This document shows, in pieces, positions 46,301 to 53,459 of a stretch of 64,000 nucleotides of DNA. The translations under genes and the position numbers were made by a program. A model generated the notes under the pieces. The model ran no database searches. It saw nothing but the letters and a program-made list of their open reading frames with translations, and was not told the DNA's origin. How positions within the stretch are numbered: the stretch's first letter is position 1; each line of letters begins with the position of its first letter. The stretch covers positions 10,049,665 to 10,113,664 of the forward strand of contig CM044959.1 in assembly GCA_024516035.1 (NCBI GenBank), written 5' to 3'. The DNA comes from Bactericera cockerelli (lineage: Eukaryota > Arthropoda > Insecta > Hemiptera > Triozidae).

Positions 46301-46909
46301 ACACAGACCACAAGCTTCTACAGTAGCTCCTGTTTTATGACTACGAAATAAAAACGGCAGTGAAACACTCATCATTAAATAAAATTTTTTTGCAGGATTG
46401 AAGCTCAGAAAACCAGGAACGGACGTGTCACACTACACCCCTTTAAGTGATTAGTATAATACTAACACTCTTTAGTGGAGGGTAACCAAAAGGTACAGTG
46501 CACCTGTTTCATTGCTACGAAATAAAAACGGCTGTGAAATTCATCTTTTTTTTTAAATACATTAACTTTGTTTAGTCTATATTATTATTATGATTATCAT
46601 GTACATACTCTATTCTTCTCTCCTCCTAACAGATATTCGAGACGGAGCTCGAGTGCCCGATCTGCAGCGAAATGTTCATCGAGGCCTCCCTCCTCTCCTC
46701 GTGCTCGCACGCCTTCTGCCTCCACTGCATCAACAACTGGACTCGAACCCGGGCCCCCCACCTGAACTGCCCGCTGTGCCGCGCCCCCTTCGTCCAGGCG
46801 AACATCAAGCCCTTCCCGCTGGGCCAGAGCATCATGCTCAAGATCGAGGACAAACTTCCGGGGGAAACGCTCGTCAGACGGCGTGGCGTCATCGCCCAGC
46901 GCAATGCAA
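26803..46909 (+). CDS. RNF8-type coiled-coil RING E3 ubiquitin ligase, six exons, array of exon copies inside
   Basis: Exons: 26803-26957, 28115-28247, 35947-36144, 45375-~45437, 46108-46164 and 46633-46909. Phases agree. The fourth donor (GTTCGT) is weak and was chosen because it alone keeps phase 0. The ~294 residues seen contain a basic N-terminus (KPKRRKR), about 150 residues of heptad-rich Glu/Lys coiled coil, and a C3HC4 RING (CPICSEMFIEASLLSSCSH, then CLHCINNW and CPLC). The RING and preceding coil resemble RNF8, which ubiquitinates chromatin at DNA breaks. RNF8's N-terminal FHA domain is absent from this window, and the ATG at 26803 gives a form without it. The last exon ends in phase 1 at GTAAGA, so the gene continues; 60421-60476 is a weak candidate. 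Introns are loaded with repeats, and exon 3 is flanked by partial copies (separate entries). The 5' start is uncertain. Confidence 0.8.
26985..27255 (+). mobile_element. Family C tRNA-headed SINE
   Basis: Head AGCCTCTGTGGCGTAATGGT with box B AGTTCGATTCC. Body CCCAGGCTGGGTGAGTTTAA, GTAGCTGGTACGATTCCCAG, GAATAGAGGTTAAAATCCTC. The tail has GACGT then CAACTGGTCACAATAGATC. A reverse copy lies at 34770-35025. The body resembles that of 5S-headed family G. Confidence 0.8.
27510..27730 (+). mobile_element. Family D tRNA-derived SINE
   Basis: Head CTAGTCAAGTGGTCAACGCG with box B GGTTCGAATCC. Body GACCACATAATAATAAGTCT, GGTGGTAGAAAATGCTTTGA, CCTCGCCTGGTGGTTACCTT and a (TTA)n tail. Other copies: 32790 (-), 34493, 49140, 53195 (-), 59893 (-), 62528. 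Confidence 0.8.
28302..28834. repeat. Near-perfect ~530-bp palindrome in intron 2 of the RING gene
   Basis: Left arm ~28302-28558 and right arm ~28581-28834 are almost exact reverse complements (e.g. CACTTCGTGTGCAAAAGACG at 28321 against its complement at 28801), with a ~22-nt loop. Each arm is about 255 nt. No protein is encoded. The terminal GATA(A/T)(C)CCCC may be a terminal repeat. It is a foldback or MITE that would form a long hairpin when the intron is transcribed. Confidence 0.9.
29522..29808 (-). mobile_element. Family A SINE
   Basis: On the minus strand GTAGTCACTGTGGCAGAGCG, box B GGTTCAATTCC, GTCCACTCATACCTCGTGAG, and the tail with GTGACATAATAACACAAAG. Full length. Confidence 0.85.
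30535..30625 (-). mobile_element. Family A SINE body fragment
   Basis: TGCTCTGTACTCGGGTGTTC, then the CACTCATACC and CCTCGTGACGAAAAATGAGC region on the minus strand; head and tail are missing. Confidence 0.55.
31225..31420 (+). mobile_element. Family G 5S-derived SINE
   Basis: A diverged 5S-like head (ATGTTAAGCAAAGTCTAGCG, then GACTTTATGATGC), body GAGGTTAATGTGAGTAGCAG, GGTTTGTCAGTTTCCTGCTA, ACCCCCGTCGTGATATG and 3' end TTGAAAGCGAAGTTAAACCC. Confidence 0.75.
32790..32985 (-). mobile_element. Family D SINE
   Basis: On the minus strand: head TAGTGAAATGGTTAACGCGC, body GACCACATAATAATAAGACT, GGTAGACAATGCTCCGAGCA and CCTCGCCTGGTGGTTACCTT. It is diverged in the box B region. Confidence 0.75.
33005..33245. 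repeat. Dispersed repeat shared with 53265-53400
   Basis: Contains AGCTTGGCTACAGCTGGACG and GATGGTCTCCAGCCAACTTT. The segment at 53265-53400 has the matching sequence in reverse orientation (GGCTGGAGACCATCATTCCC). The family is unknown. Confidence 0.5.
33440..34435 (+). mobile_element. 5'-truncated Jockey/CR1-type retrotransposon with complete 3' end
   Basis: Frame 33491-34081 (196 codons) is an RT C-terminal region: IVKDLGILFDQKLSFASHVS, then LLYISLIRSLLEYGCVVWSP and IERVQRKFRRYF. It belongs to the same broad group as the fragment at 2483 but differs in sequence. A 3' UTR of ~350 nt contains AATAAA and ends in (CCATTA)n near 34420-34435. Catalytic domain and endonuclease are missing. Confidence 0.8.
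34493..34678 (+). mobile_element. Family D SINE with altered head
   Basis: GATCGGATCCCACCCAATGC, GTATGTGACCACATAACAAT, GATAGAAAATGCTTTGCAGA and a (TTA)n tail at 34653-34676. The tRNA-like A box is not recognisable. Confidence 0.65.
34770..35027 (-). mobile_element. Family C SINE
   Basis: Minus strand: AGCCTCCGTGGAGTAATGGT, body CCCAGGTTGGGTGAGGTTAA, GGTAGCTGGTACGATTCCCA and the tail with CAGGACGTTAAAACCGAATA. It is the second good family C copy. Confidence 0.8.
35050..35470. repeat. Dispersed repeat segments, unresolved
   Basis: GGAAGTATTGTGTTCGTTTT at 35116 also occurs near 26430 and 61680 in reverse. The stretch 35215-35460 (ACTTGACCGATTTTGATGAA, TTTTGCACACATATAGGAGA) is in the style of arthropod Helitron internal sequence. 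No ends were found. Confidence 0.35.
35771..35823 (+). pseudogene. Partial exon-3 duplicate P1 (53-nt pseudo-exon with both splice sites)
   Basis: After a TTTTCCCCAG acceptor it repeats the first ~37 nt of exon 3 (ATGAAGCTGAAAGTGAAAGA), then an intron-derived ACTTGTATCACTCG and a GTAAAC donor. At 53 nt it is not a multiple of 3; joined to exon 3 it gives an immediate TGA. Confidence 0.8.
35861..35913 (+). pseudogene. Partial exon-3 duplicate P2
   Basis: It has the same structure as P1, 90 bp downstream, again with TTTTCCCCAG in front and GTAAAA behind. The AACTTGTATCACTCGG-like end also occurs once at 35064 in the intron, showing where that part came from. Confidence 0.8.
36145..36250. repeat. 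Intron segment duplicated at 37559-37665 and 43680-43785
   Basis: CATACATAAAAATAAATA is followed by GTAGATTGATTTATAAATGT and a piece like the reverse family A tail (CTTTGTGTTATTATATCAC). It appears after exon 3, after the last exon copy and again at 43680, the last two followed by a family A SINE and then the V element. Confidence 0.75.
36254..37558 (+). repeat. 15 tandem copies of the 63-nt end of RING-gene exon 3, each with splice-like ends
   Basis: Copies start at 36254, 36343, 36424, 36512, 36602, 36694, 36786, 36878, 36968, 37058, 37139, 37226, 37317, 37408 and 37496. Each is 63 nt (21 codons, phase 0) encoding nearly the same peptide, NKEYEQLNTILRKQFEDKEN plus E, and each is followed by GTAATT. 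All but the first are preceded by a T tract and (A/C)AAG or TAAG; the first has GCTCAG. Copy 8 (36878-36939) has a TAG stop and a 1-nt loss; the rest are open. Intervals are only ~18-29 nt, too short to be spliced as introns, so adjacent copies cannot be joined directly. Confidence 0.95.
37667..37783 (+). mobile_element. Family A SINE with internal deletion
   Basis: GTCACCGTGGCCGAGTAGTC jumps directly to CACTTGGATATTCGGAGTCC, so most of the tRNA-like head (box B included) is missing. The end is lost at the junction with the V element. Confidence 0.7.
37784..37884 (+). mobile_element. V-family element V2, left part (continues at 43342)
   Basis: CTTCATACGACCACCCTGAC, ATTTTTCATTCATATTTAAA, then VNTR units with AGTAGACCAGCAGTCTGG. 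It is cut by the R1-like element at AGACCAGCATT and resumes at 43342 with the same bases. Confidence 0.8.
38436..40106 (+). CDS. R1-like ORF1, gag-like protein with three zinc knuckles
   Basis: About 556 residues from the ATG at 38436 (an in-frame GTG precedes it at 38421). The N-terminal half is Lys/Glu rich and probably coiled. The C-terminus has CX2CX4HX4C twice (CYNCLRMGHIARNC, CFNCMETGHTNQEC) and a CX2CX4HX6C variant. Such proteins coat the element RNA and escort it to the target. The frame is intact and ends 7 nt before ORF2, implying reinitiation or coupled translation. Confidence 0.9.
   Translation: MNLNLSTNSQTFHTPRSDENNVDKEHMEEEDENSRKRKPEGSPIVEEDNVRLDFLTSLNNLFESIEKVKKQMGETKNIKNEIKVSIEKITNYVTEIKDKDYLSVVARTKIRSKRQQTICYKCRGQLKEKEDDAKDTLVRKMVEKVRNGNGNLAIVNDLISADWPEDIYVKTTLKVGNPLVLNQSPDTVIFLKNKESKCGILETARVIHPDLEDVMNEDLIPGETNYVENVSKTKRGAIGRKRLYLIAGENVEDMVKSIKELTDSLEESGSKHFSVAVIEEPRRDEIRKLIELALITMDFTVDFFTPSSTIQGTRKSEKKPRDTEVLIIKPSSASNISYADMTKTIKEAVSPDEIGVNIKAVRQYKEDSLIITTKKGEAEKLKTEILLSHGAHVSINIPKEERTLMVIGIDALAEEADIEDGLMKALGVLDKSSIEIKAIKTARNGTQMSEIVVPPEFSSKLLEIKRIKIGWTLCQIEKKLHIPRCYNCLRMGHIARNCAMEKSEGMKCFNCMETGHTNQECKKSSVCPQCNTEGHRPDTMACPQFRTRRKQGGKKN
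40114..43050 (+). pseudogene. R1-like ORF2 (endonuclease, reverse transcriptase, CCHC), two frame breaks
   Basis: N-terminal APE-type endonuclease: QINLNRCR start, LISEPN, TGDLNAKAQEWG and SDHRYIQFDL. RT: the 40-residue region around SSYRPICLLSTTAKILEQLI, VTIDIRNAFNSAPW, GVPQGSCVGPVLWN and the catalytic AYADDLAV. The C-terminal knuckle is CEHCDADDTAEHTLFQC. The frame shifts by -1 nt near 41035 (CCCGGG) and +1 nt near 42085 (an A run); homology continues across both, so two 1-nt errors or mutations inactivate an otherwise full ORF of about 979 codons. Confidence 0.88.
43342..43610 (+). mobile_element. V-family element V2, right part
   Basis: GACCAGCATTGGCTTGGTTC, GCCCTTGTCAATTATCAGCC, a second round of VNTR and unique module, then GTGGTAGAAGTGTTAAGTCA and ATCGTTCACGATGACACCAC before the (ATG)n end. 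ATCGTTCACGAT is a short palindrome in the 3' module of every V copy. Confidence 0.8.
43786..44072 (+). mobile_element. Family A SINE
   Basis: GTCACCGTGGCCGAGTGAGT, TTAGCGCGCTAGGCATTGCA, box B GGTTCAATCCC, family body, and the tail AATTGTGAAGAGGCCTTGTG as in the 5670 copy. Confidence 0.85.
44090..44200 (-). mobile_element. Fragment of a family A SINE
   Basis: On the minus strand: box B GGGTTCGATTCCCAGCAGCG and CTGCTCTGTATTTGGATGTG; a head fragment with a deleted body. Confidence 0.55.
44217..44432 (-). mobile_element. Family E tRNA-derived SINE
   Basis: Minus strand starts TGTCCCGGTAGCTCAGTAGT, with box B GGTTTCGAACCC-like and CGGGACATGACA closing the acceptor stem. Body GTTATCCTCCCATTTGGGAT and GCTTACTGCTGGAATAATGG; tail GGCAGTATAAATAAGGCGAT plus (TTA)n. 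Other copies: 60188, 61708, 62008 (+). Confidence 0.85.
44610..45345 (+). mobile_element. V-family VNTR retroposon V3, longest copy
   Basis: CTTCATACGGCCACGCTGAC, ATTTTTCATTCATATTTAAA, then about 12 units of the ~37-bp VNTR broken by internal copies of the unique module (CAGCATTGGCTTGGTTCTGG, 44942 and 45031). The 3' module with CCATCGTTCACGATGATGCC ends in ATGATGATAATAATGATGAT. Units differ in length (GGGGTACAAACAGGG variants), as expected of slippage. Confidence 0.8.
45604..45887 (-). mobile_element. Family A SINE
   Basis: Minus strand: GTTACCCTGGCAGAGAGTTA, GCGCGCTAGGCATTGCACGC, box B GGTTCGATCCC, body and the tail with GTGATATAATAACACAAA. Confidence 0.85.
45894..45972 (+). mobile_element. 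tRNA-like head of an unassigned SINE
   Basis: GACCTCAGTAGCTTGATCGA (box A region) and GGTGGTTCAAGTCCCGG (box B). The acceptor ends do not pair, so it is not a working tRNA gene. The following ~60 nt may be its body. Confidence 0.5.
46195..46400 (+). mobile_element. Family I SINE, head missing
   Basis: GTTGACCCAGCACCTAAGTG, GTGTCACTTCTCGCCCATTA, GAGGCATACTACGGGATGGG, CTACAGTAGCTCCTGTTTTA, GTGAAACACTCATC. It matches the body of the full copy at 60640-60935 (-) and lies between the last two exons of the RING gene. Confidence 0.75.
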
Positions 46910-46974
46910 GTAAGAGAAAACTTCGCAGCCTGTGTTCTGTTATGTGAGTGGTTGCGCGGGTCAAGCTACCACAG

Positions 46975-48075
46975 TTTTTCCTACCCGAGAGATTCCTGCC
47001 AGAGTAAAGCAAGCTAAAAAAAAAAAAAAAAAAAATAGAGACCGTGTTGTGAAAAACCGAATTTATATTCACAAGTGGTGGGGGAAGAGCTCAGAGAGCT
47101 GTTGGACGGACAAGCTCTGAGATTCCTACCACAGTAAAGCAAGCTAAAAAAATAATAAATGAAACCGTGTTGTGAAAAACCGAACCTATACATATATTAT
47201 GTTCAAAAGTGTTAGGATGGAAAAGATTCCTACCACAGTAAAGCAAGCTAAAAAAAAAAAAAAATGAGACCGTAATGTGAAAAACCAAACCTATATATTA
47301 TGTTCACTAGTGGTGGTATGGAAGATCTCAGAATTGAGATTCCTACCACCGTAAAGCAAGTAAAAAAAAAATGAGACCGTGTTGTGTAAAACCGAATCTA
47401 TGTTCACATTGTTCACAAGTGTTGGGATGGAAAATCTCAGAATTGAGATTCCTACCACAGTAAAGCAAGCTAAAAAAATGAGACCGTGTTGTGAAAAACC
47501 GAACCTATGTTCACAAGTGTTGGGATGGAAAATCTCAGAATTGAGATTCCTACCACAGTAAAGCAAGCTAAAAAAAATGAGACCGTGTTGTGAAAAACCG
47601 AACCTATGTTCACAAGTGTTGGGATGGAAAATCTCAGAATTGAGATTCCTACCACAGTAAAGCAAGCTAAAAAAAATGAGACCGTGTTGTGAAAAACCGA
47701 ACCTATGTTCACAAGTGGTGGAATAGAAGATCTCAGAAATGAAACTCCTACCACAGTAAAGCAAGCTAAAAAAAAAAAATAAATGAGACCGTGTTGTGAA
47801 AAACCGAATCTATTTTCACAAGTGTTGGGATGGAAAATCTCAGAATTGAGATTCCTACCACAGTAAAGCAAGCTAAAAAAAATGAGACCGTGTTGTGAAA
47901 AACCGAACCTATGTTCACAAGTGTTGGGATGGAAAATCTCAGAATTGAGATTCCTACCACAGTAAAGCAAGCTAAAAAAAATGAGACCGTGTTGTGAAAA
48001 ACCGAACCTATATATGTTCACAAGTGTTGGGATGGAAGATCTCAGAAATTAGATTCCTGCCATCGTTAAGCAAGC

Positions 48076-48115
<40 letters not shown>

Positions 48116-48655
48116 ACCGTGTTGTGAAAAACCGAATCTTTATTCACAAGTAGTGGGATGGAAGAGGTCAGAAATGAGATTCCTACCACAGTAAAGCAAG
48201 CCAAAAAAAAAAAAAAAAAAAAAATGAGACCGTGATGTGAAAAACCGATCCTATATAATTATTATGTTCACAAATGTTGGGATGGAAGATCTCAGAAATG
48301 AGATTCCTGCCATCGTTAAGCAAGCCAAAAAAAAAAAAAAAAAAAAAAAAATGAGACCGTTTTGTGAAAAACCGAATCTATGTTCACTAGTGGTGGTATG
48401 GAAGATCTCAGAATTGGGATTCCTACCACAGTAAAGCAAGCCAAAAAAAAAAAAAAAAAAATGAGACCGTTTTGTGAAAAACCGAATCTATGTTCACTAG
48501 TGGTGGTATGGAAGATCTCAGAATTGGGATTCCTGCCACAGTTAAGCAAGCCAAAAAAAAAAAAAAAAAAAAAATGAGACCGTGATGTGAAAAACCGAAT
48601 CTATGTTCACTAGTGGTGGGATAGAAGATCTCAGAATTGAGATTCATGTCATGGT
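46975..48655. repeat. ~100-bp satellite array, about 15 units, in intron after the RING exon
   Basis: Unit: GAGACCGTGTTGTGAAAAAC, CGAA(C/T)CTATGTTCACAAGT, GTTGGGATGGAA(A/G)ATCTC, AGATTCCTACCACAGTAAAG and CAAGC(T/C) plus a variable A run. It recurs 15 times from ~47038 to ~48577. A runs lengthen toward the right end (over 30 A near 48080). Frames in both directions through it are repeat shadows. Confidence 0.95.
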
Positions 48656-48830
48656 CATCATAATAGAGTGGCGTCATCGTGAACGATGGTAGTGGAGGAA
48701 TGACTCAGCACTTCTACCACTGTCTTTACAAGGAGGCTAATAATTGACAAGGGCCCCCAGAACCAAACCAATGCTAGTCTATTCCCTGTTTATAGTCCTC
48801 CAGCCAGACTGCTGGTCTGGTATGGTAAAG
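48655..48830 (-). mobile_element. V-family element V4, inserted at the end of the satellite
   Basis: Plus strand: GTGGCGTCATCGTGAACGAT, GACTCAGCACTTCTACCACT, AAGGGCCCCCAGAACCAAAC and one VNTR unit. The satellite resumes at TATGGTAAAGAAGGCCAAAA, so the insertion is inside the last unit. A short possible target duplication (ATGGT) is present. Confidence 0.75.
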
Positions 48831-48944
48831 AAGGCCAAAAAAAATGTAAAGTGAGTGCGTGTGGATTTGTGGAAGCATGCATATTATACAACACGAGTGT
48901 TGATGAATTTAATCGACCCAAGAGTACCTTCATTTCCCGAGTAG

Positions 48945-49265
48945 TATTATTAAGTGGTCTAAATGGGAGGATAACTTGTCATGTTCCGACTAAGATTCGA
49001 ACCCGCGACCTCTGTATCATCTAAATAGGTCAGAGAACATAAAATACATTTCTTTTTTCTTTTAGGCGCTTTATCTTTGACGGGGCAGATTGTTCGCGCC
49101 GTTAAAATACATTTTACTCTTCGAGATTTGGTGTTAAATTTTTTCTCATTAATTTGAGTTGGTGACCACATAATAATAAGACTTCGAGTGTTAGGTGGTA
49201 GAAAATGCTTTGAGCATTAACCTCGCCTCTTGGTTACCTTACACTAAAGAGTGTTATTATTACAT
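48945..49265 (+). mobile_element. Broken family E (-) and family D (+) SINE fragments
   Basis: 48955-49015 on the minus strand carries the E head and AGTTATCCTCCCATTT; 49140-49262 is a D body (GACCACATAATAATAAGACT, GCATTAACCTCGCC). Between them, 49066-49140 has a TTTTAG acceptor-like site and an open stretch in phase 1, which I cannot support as an exon. Confidence 0.6.
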
Positions 49266-49384
49266 TTGAATGACTGCACTTACACTCAAGAAAAGTCCCA
49301 AACCAAAATTATTTTACGGTGGCCTCTTGAAATGTGTAGGTCGGTGGCAGGTTTGTAGATCAGAAATGGTTTTTTACCCCGTGT

Positions 49385-49505
49385 AACTACGGGTGGCATA
49401 CTATGGGATGGGCAGGCTACAACACATACCACAAATGTCTACAGTAGCTGCTGTCTTATGACTACGAAACAAGAAGGCCGTGAAACATTCCTTTTTTTTT
49501 AATAC
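49385..49505 (+). mobile_element. Family I SINE tail
   Basis: GTGGCATACTATGGGATGGG, CTACAGTAGCTGCTGTCTTA and GTGAAACATTCC, truncated at the 5' end. Confidence 0.7.
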
Positions 49506-49579
49506 TTGGGCAAATGATGTTATTAGGAGTTTCGTAATGCTGTGTTACCCACTAAAATTGTGATATAATAACACAAATA

Positions 49580-49768
49580 AATTACATGAGTCGACCTCCG
49601 TGGCTCAGTTGTTCAGAGTATTGGTTGCTGACCCGGAGGTTGCGGGTTCGAATTCCGACCGGAGCGGAAAATTCTAACCGAGTTTTCCGTTACCGGAATG
49701 GCCTGGATGCCCTGAAGTAATGCGAAAGCGGTTCCGGGGCACAATTTACCTTTTCTTAAAATAAAAAG
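49580..49768 (+). mobile_element. Family B SINE
   Basis: CGACCTCCGTGGCTCAGTTG, GGTTGCGGGTTCGAATTCCG, AATTCTAACCGAGTTTTCCG, GTAATGCGAAAGCGGTTCCG. A good copy with the tRNA-like head. Confidence 0.8.
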
Positions 49769-50391
49769 AAATACACACGTATTTTTCGGCTTTGTAGTTG
49801 TTACTGTTCTAGAGATACTGCGATCATTGAATGATTAAGTCAGTGAAAGTTTTCACTTCTTTTTCATTTTAAATTAAGTTCTTTTAAGGTGGATTTATAA
49901 AATAAAATTACAACCAAGATAAGGGGGACCGTCCCTTAACTCAGAGTTTCATCAATTATTATATCTTGTAAGCACATTATACCTTGTAACATTGACAGGG
50001 AGCCTTATCTTTGTTGTTATCTTATTTTATAACTAGCTAAAACTCCGCACTTTGTCGGCGTTGAGGACCCTATGAAAAATCCTTTCTTAGGACGCACATA
50101 AATAACAAAAGGAGACTCTTGCGTCAAATTAAGAGTCATTAAGATGTTGATATCAAACATGTTTCTGTTTCAGACCCAAACGTATGACCTACAATCTGCT
50201 GCAGAAAGATCAAGCTATCTTCCCGATTCCAGGCTGACTTCACGTGTATCTTCAAAAGCGCCGCGGTGCTCTTCGCTGTGAACGTAGCATGACAAATCAG
50301 AGTATTTTTTAAATTCGAAATATTAGAAGTCATGAAGTTTTTGATTTGAATAATATGTTCATTGAGAAAATGACATGTTAGGTATATGTAA

Positions 50392-51111
50392 TCTATATCT
50401 ATAAAAGAAAGCTGTCTGTATGTGTGTATGTATGTGTGTATGTATGTTCTTTATACAAATCCACACTGTTTGACCGAGAAACCTGAAATTTTGCACATAG
50501 GTCCGCTTGGATCAGGAAATTCTTCTAGGCTAGATTATATCTCCCTGAGGTTAAGCTACAATGAGTAAGGATAAAAATGGATGGGTGACGCAAAAAAAAA
50601 TGCACGTTTTTTGAAATAAATGACATTTTTTCTCGAAATTTGTCGCGACGACCTATCAACTCAAAGCGAGAAAGTTTTAGGCAAGGGTTTGAGCTTTCAA
50701 TTGACATATCGATCGCGAATTTCTGATGAGCCGTTCTTGAGCTACGCCGGGTAAGGTAAAAAAATGGATGGGTAACATGTAAAATATTCACGTTTTTTGA
50801 CCTAAATGACATTTTTTCTCGAAATTTGAAGTGACGACCTATCAACTCAGAGCGAGAAAGTTTTAGGCAAGGGTTTAGGCTTTCATTTGACATATTGATC
50901 GCGAAATTCTGATGAGCCATTCTTGAGCTACCCCGGGGAAGACCAGAAAATAGAAGGGCGACAAAAAATATTCAGGTTTTTTTTCAAACCTAAATGACAT
51001 TGTGTGTGTGTGTGTGTGTCTGTGTGTGTGTGTATGGTGTGTGTGTGGTGTGTGTGTGTGTGGCGTGTGTGTGTGGTGTGTGTGTGTGTATGGTGTGTGT
51101 GTGTGGGTGGT

Positions 51112-51153
<42 letters not shown>

Positions 51154-51449
51154 TCGTGTGTGTGTGGTATGTGTGTGTGGTGTGTGTGTGGTGTTTGTGC
51201 GGTGTGTGTGTGTGTGGTGTGTGTGTGTGTGTGTGGTGAGTGTGTGGTATGTGTGTGTGTGGTGTGTGTGTGTGTGTGGTGTGTGTGGTGTGTGTTGTGT
51301 GTGTGTGGTGTGTGGGTGTGTGGGTGTGTGTGGTGTGTGGGTGTGTGTGGATGTGTGTGTGTGGATGTGGATGTGTGTGTGTGTGTGGGTGTGTGTGGGT
51401 GGGTGTGTGTGTTTGATGGGCTGGCGAAGCGGCGGGTGTAACCCGCTAG
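50392..51449 (+). mobile_element. Non-autonomous Helitron with internal GT microsatellite
   Basis: It starts TCTATATCTATAAAAGAAAG after an A and ends CCCGCTAG before a T, the Helitron rules (5' TC, 3' CTRR, insertion between A and T). A terminal hairpin GCGGGT-GTA-ACCCGC abuts the end. Inside are two ~190-bp direct repeats at 50565-50960 (GACGACCTATCAACTCA(A/G)AG) and the GT tract. No Rep/helicase is encoded. Confidence 0.75.
50999..51415. repeat. (GT)n microsatellite, ~415 bp, interrupted
   Basis: Runs of GTGTGT with GGTGT, GGGTGT and GTAT interruptions. The long Val/Cys-rich frames in it are low-complexity artefacts. Confidence 0.97.
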
Positions 51450-51451
51450 TA

Positions 51452-51707
51452 TCTCTATATATAAAACAGAAAAAGGGACTACCTACCTATGTTTGTTTGT
51501 TTGTTTGTTTGTTTGTTTGTCCGGAGTTGTTTAGCCAAAACGGTAAGAGATAGCGAAAAATGTCTCAGAATTGACCCCCCCAAAACCATTATCGCTTTGT
51601 CTAGAAAAATTATAAAAAGTTCAAAAAGGCATTGCTGTCCAGCAGTACGGCCATGCCTTAGTAAATTTGAGATTTAGTCCCGTTGCAAAGCACGGGCAAA
51701 CGGCTAG
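51452..51707 (+). mobile_element. Non-autonomous Helitron, head-to-tail with the previous one
   Basis: It starts TCTCTATATATAAAACAGAA 2 nt after the preceding element and ends in hairpin CCCGT-TGCAAAGC-ACGGG, then CAAACGGCTAG and a T. It contains (GTTT)n at 51490-51520. A second copy lies at 53904-54147. Confidence 0.85.
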
Positions 51708-51708
51708 T

Positions 51709-51820
51709 TTTATAAAAACTAGGATTCTTTAAATTTTCACTCGCCGACTTAAGTTTCGCCTAGGCTCGCAGGCTTGATCACGGTGAGTGAAAATTTAAAG
51801 AATCCTAGTTTTATATAAAA
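51709..51820. repeat. Small foldback element
   Basis: ACTAGGATTCTTTAAATTTT, CACTCG at ~51719-51744 pairs with the complement at ~51784-51811; the ~40-nt centre is GC-rich. Probably a short MITE. Confidence 0.75.
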
Positions 51821-51829
51821 TATTACATA

Positions 51830-53190
51830 TACCTAACATTACTTTGGATTTCTAATATGAACCTAATAACAGAGAAAATGACAAATCGGATTTTTATTTG
51901 ATTTGCATATGTTTTTTGAAACATGACATATGAGGAAGTTTCTGATATGAAAATGATGATTTTGAAGCAAGACGGATCAGAAAGTGTTTGATTTGAATAT
52001 TTGAACAGGAGAAATTGGATTTTTATAATTTTGAATATGTTAGAATATGTTAGAATAAGGCTAAAATAATGTGATATAATTTTGACAATATTGAGAAATA
52101 TTGCCTCGTGATTGGTCCTGGCTTTTTGCTAGTGGATCCATTTTCTTATGTAAGTAGCTTCTGTGGGTTTTTCCTTTCTTTCTCGAGTTTTCAAATTTTA
52201 TGAATATTTTTCAGGGTTAGTTTTCCGTATAAAAATATGATGTTGTGTTATTTACACTACGTATATGATGTTCTTGTTTACTTTGCAAAGTGCCTGTAGT
52301 GATCGAAAGGTTGCTAGTCAAAAAAAGTCAAATATTTGTGAAATAGGGTTGATGATAATTTAAGCAGCCTTATTTATAAACAGAATGTTCTGAGTTAAAA
52401 AATAAGCAAAGTTTTGTCCAGTGAAAGTATTGTAATTAGTTATGGAAGCGTTCATAACTAATATTGTTTAGAATGTAGAAAAATCCCGCCTTTGTTTTAA
52501 TTTAAGGAAATAGAAAATAATTATAATACGAATAAGAAATCTTGAAATAATATACAGACGAACCTGGGTTTAAGATATAAGATGGATATAAGAGAACAAT
52601 TTTCAGGTCAAATTAACATCTTTATAAGGGAAAATAACATCTTTTTTAAAAGAGAAACCTGGTTATAGGAGTAAAAATTCTGGTCCCTTGGGTTTTGTTA
52701 ATATCCAGGCACGACTGTCTTTGGTTTTCGAAAAACCTTCCGCGCTTTCATTCTAAATAATAGTACTTCCACTATATTGCATTTTTTTTACCATGTTATG
52801 CTTGGTGCTTATTTTATATTATTTTTGATGCACTTGTTAACTGTCTGTGTTCAAATTACCATAAGACTTAATTTCTTCTTTGTACATTTATTAGATATTG
52901 AAATAAAATAGGAAATGCTCTGTTGAACTGTTGGCAGTATGGGACTTCCTGTCTGTCAGTCTAAATAAAGCACTACTTATATTTATTTAGATACCATGTT
53001 GCAGGATTATGTTGCCAAACTATAAAATTTGTACCACTTTTAAACTTTTATAATACAAGATATTAATGTTATGCTCATACATAATATTGTTTTATTTTTA
53101 TTTTTAATCATCAACACTTTTAAAGAGATTGATTTGATTTGAAGTAACATTGAGTATCGATGGTAAATGGAATGGTGCCTATAGTAATAA
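51830..53190. other. Intergenic or intronic AT-rich DNA, no gene seen
   Basis: No exon, SINE or inverted repeat was recognised in about 1.3 kb. Confidence 0.4.
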
Positions 53191-53194
53191 CTAA

Positions 53195-53265
53195 TAATAC
53201 TCTTTAGTGGAAGGTAACCAACCGCTAGGTGAGGTTAATGCTCTAAAGTATCTTTCACCACCACA
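53195..53265 (-). mobile_element. Family D SINE 3' end
   Basis: Plus strand ACTCTTTAGTGGAAGGTAAC, CAACCGCTAGGTGAGGTTAA, TGCTCTAAAGTATCTTTCAC; the complement is the D tail. Confidence 0.6.
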
Positions 53266-53459
53266 CCAAGTCCAAAGCCATCCCTGGCATTTCAGTTCAT
53301 GTTGGCTGGAGACCATCATTCCCCCCTCCAGATGTAGCCTAGCTGGCTACAACAACATTCAGTTCATGTTGTTGGTCGTCTGGACCCACTCAGGCTATAT
53401 GAGTAGCCTATATAAGAGAAGATATATAGTTTGTCCAGCAAATGGAGTGATGATTCTTG

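Noticed and set aside
47091..48677. Minus- and plus-strand frames in the ~100-bp satellite
   Set aside because: Repeat-period artefacts; no codon bias, and A/T runs set the frame.
49066..49150. Next exon of the RING gene after 46909
   Set aside because: An acceptor-like TTTTAG and compatible phase exist, but the sequence runs into a SINE body and shows no family resemblance.
50994..51553. Val/Cys-rich open frames
   Set aside because: Translation of the GT microsatellite.
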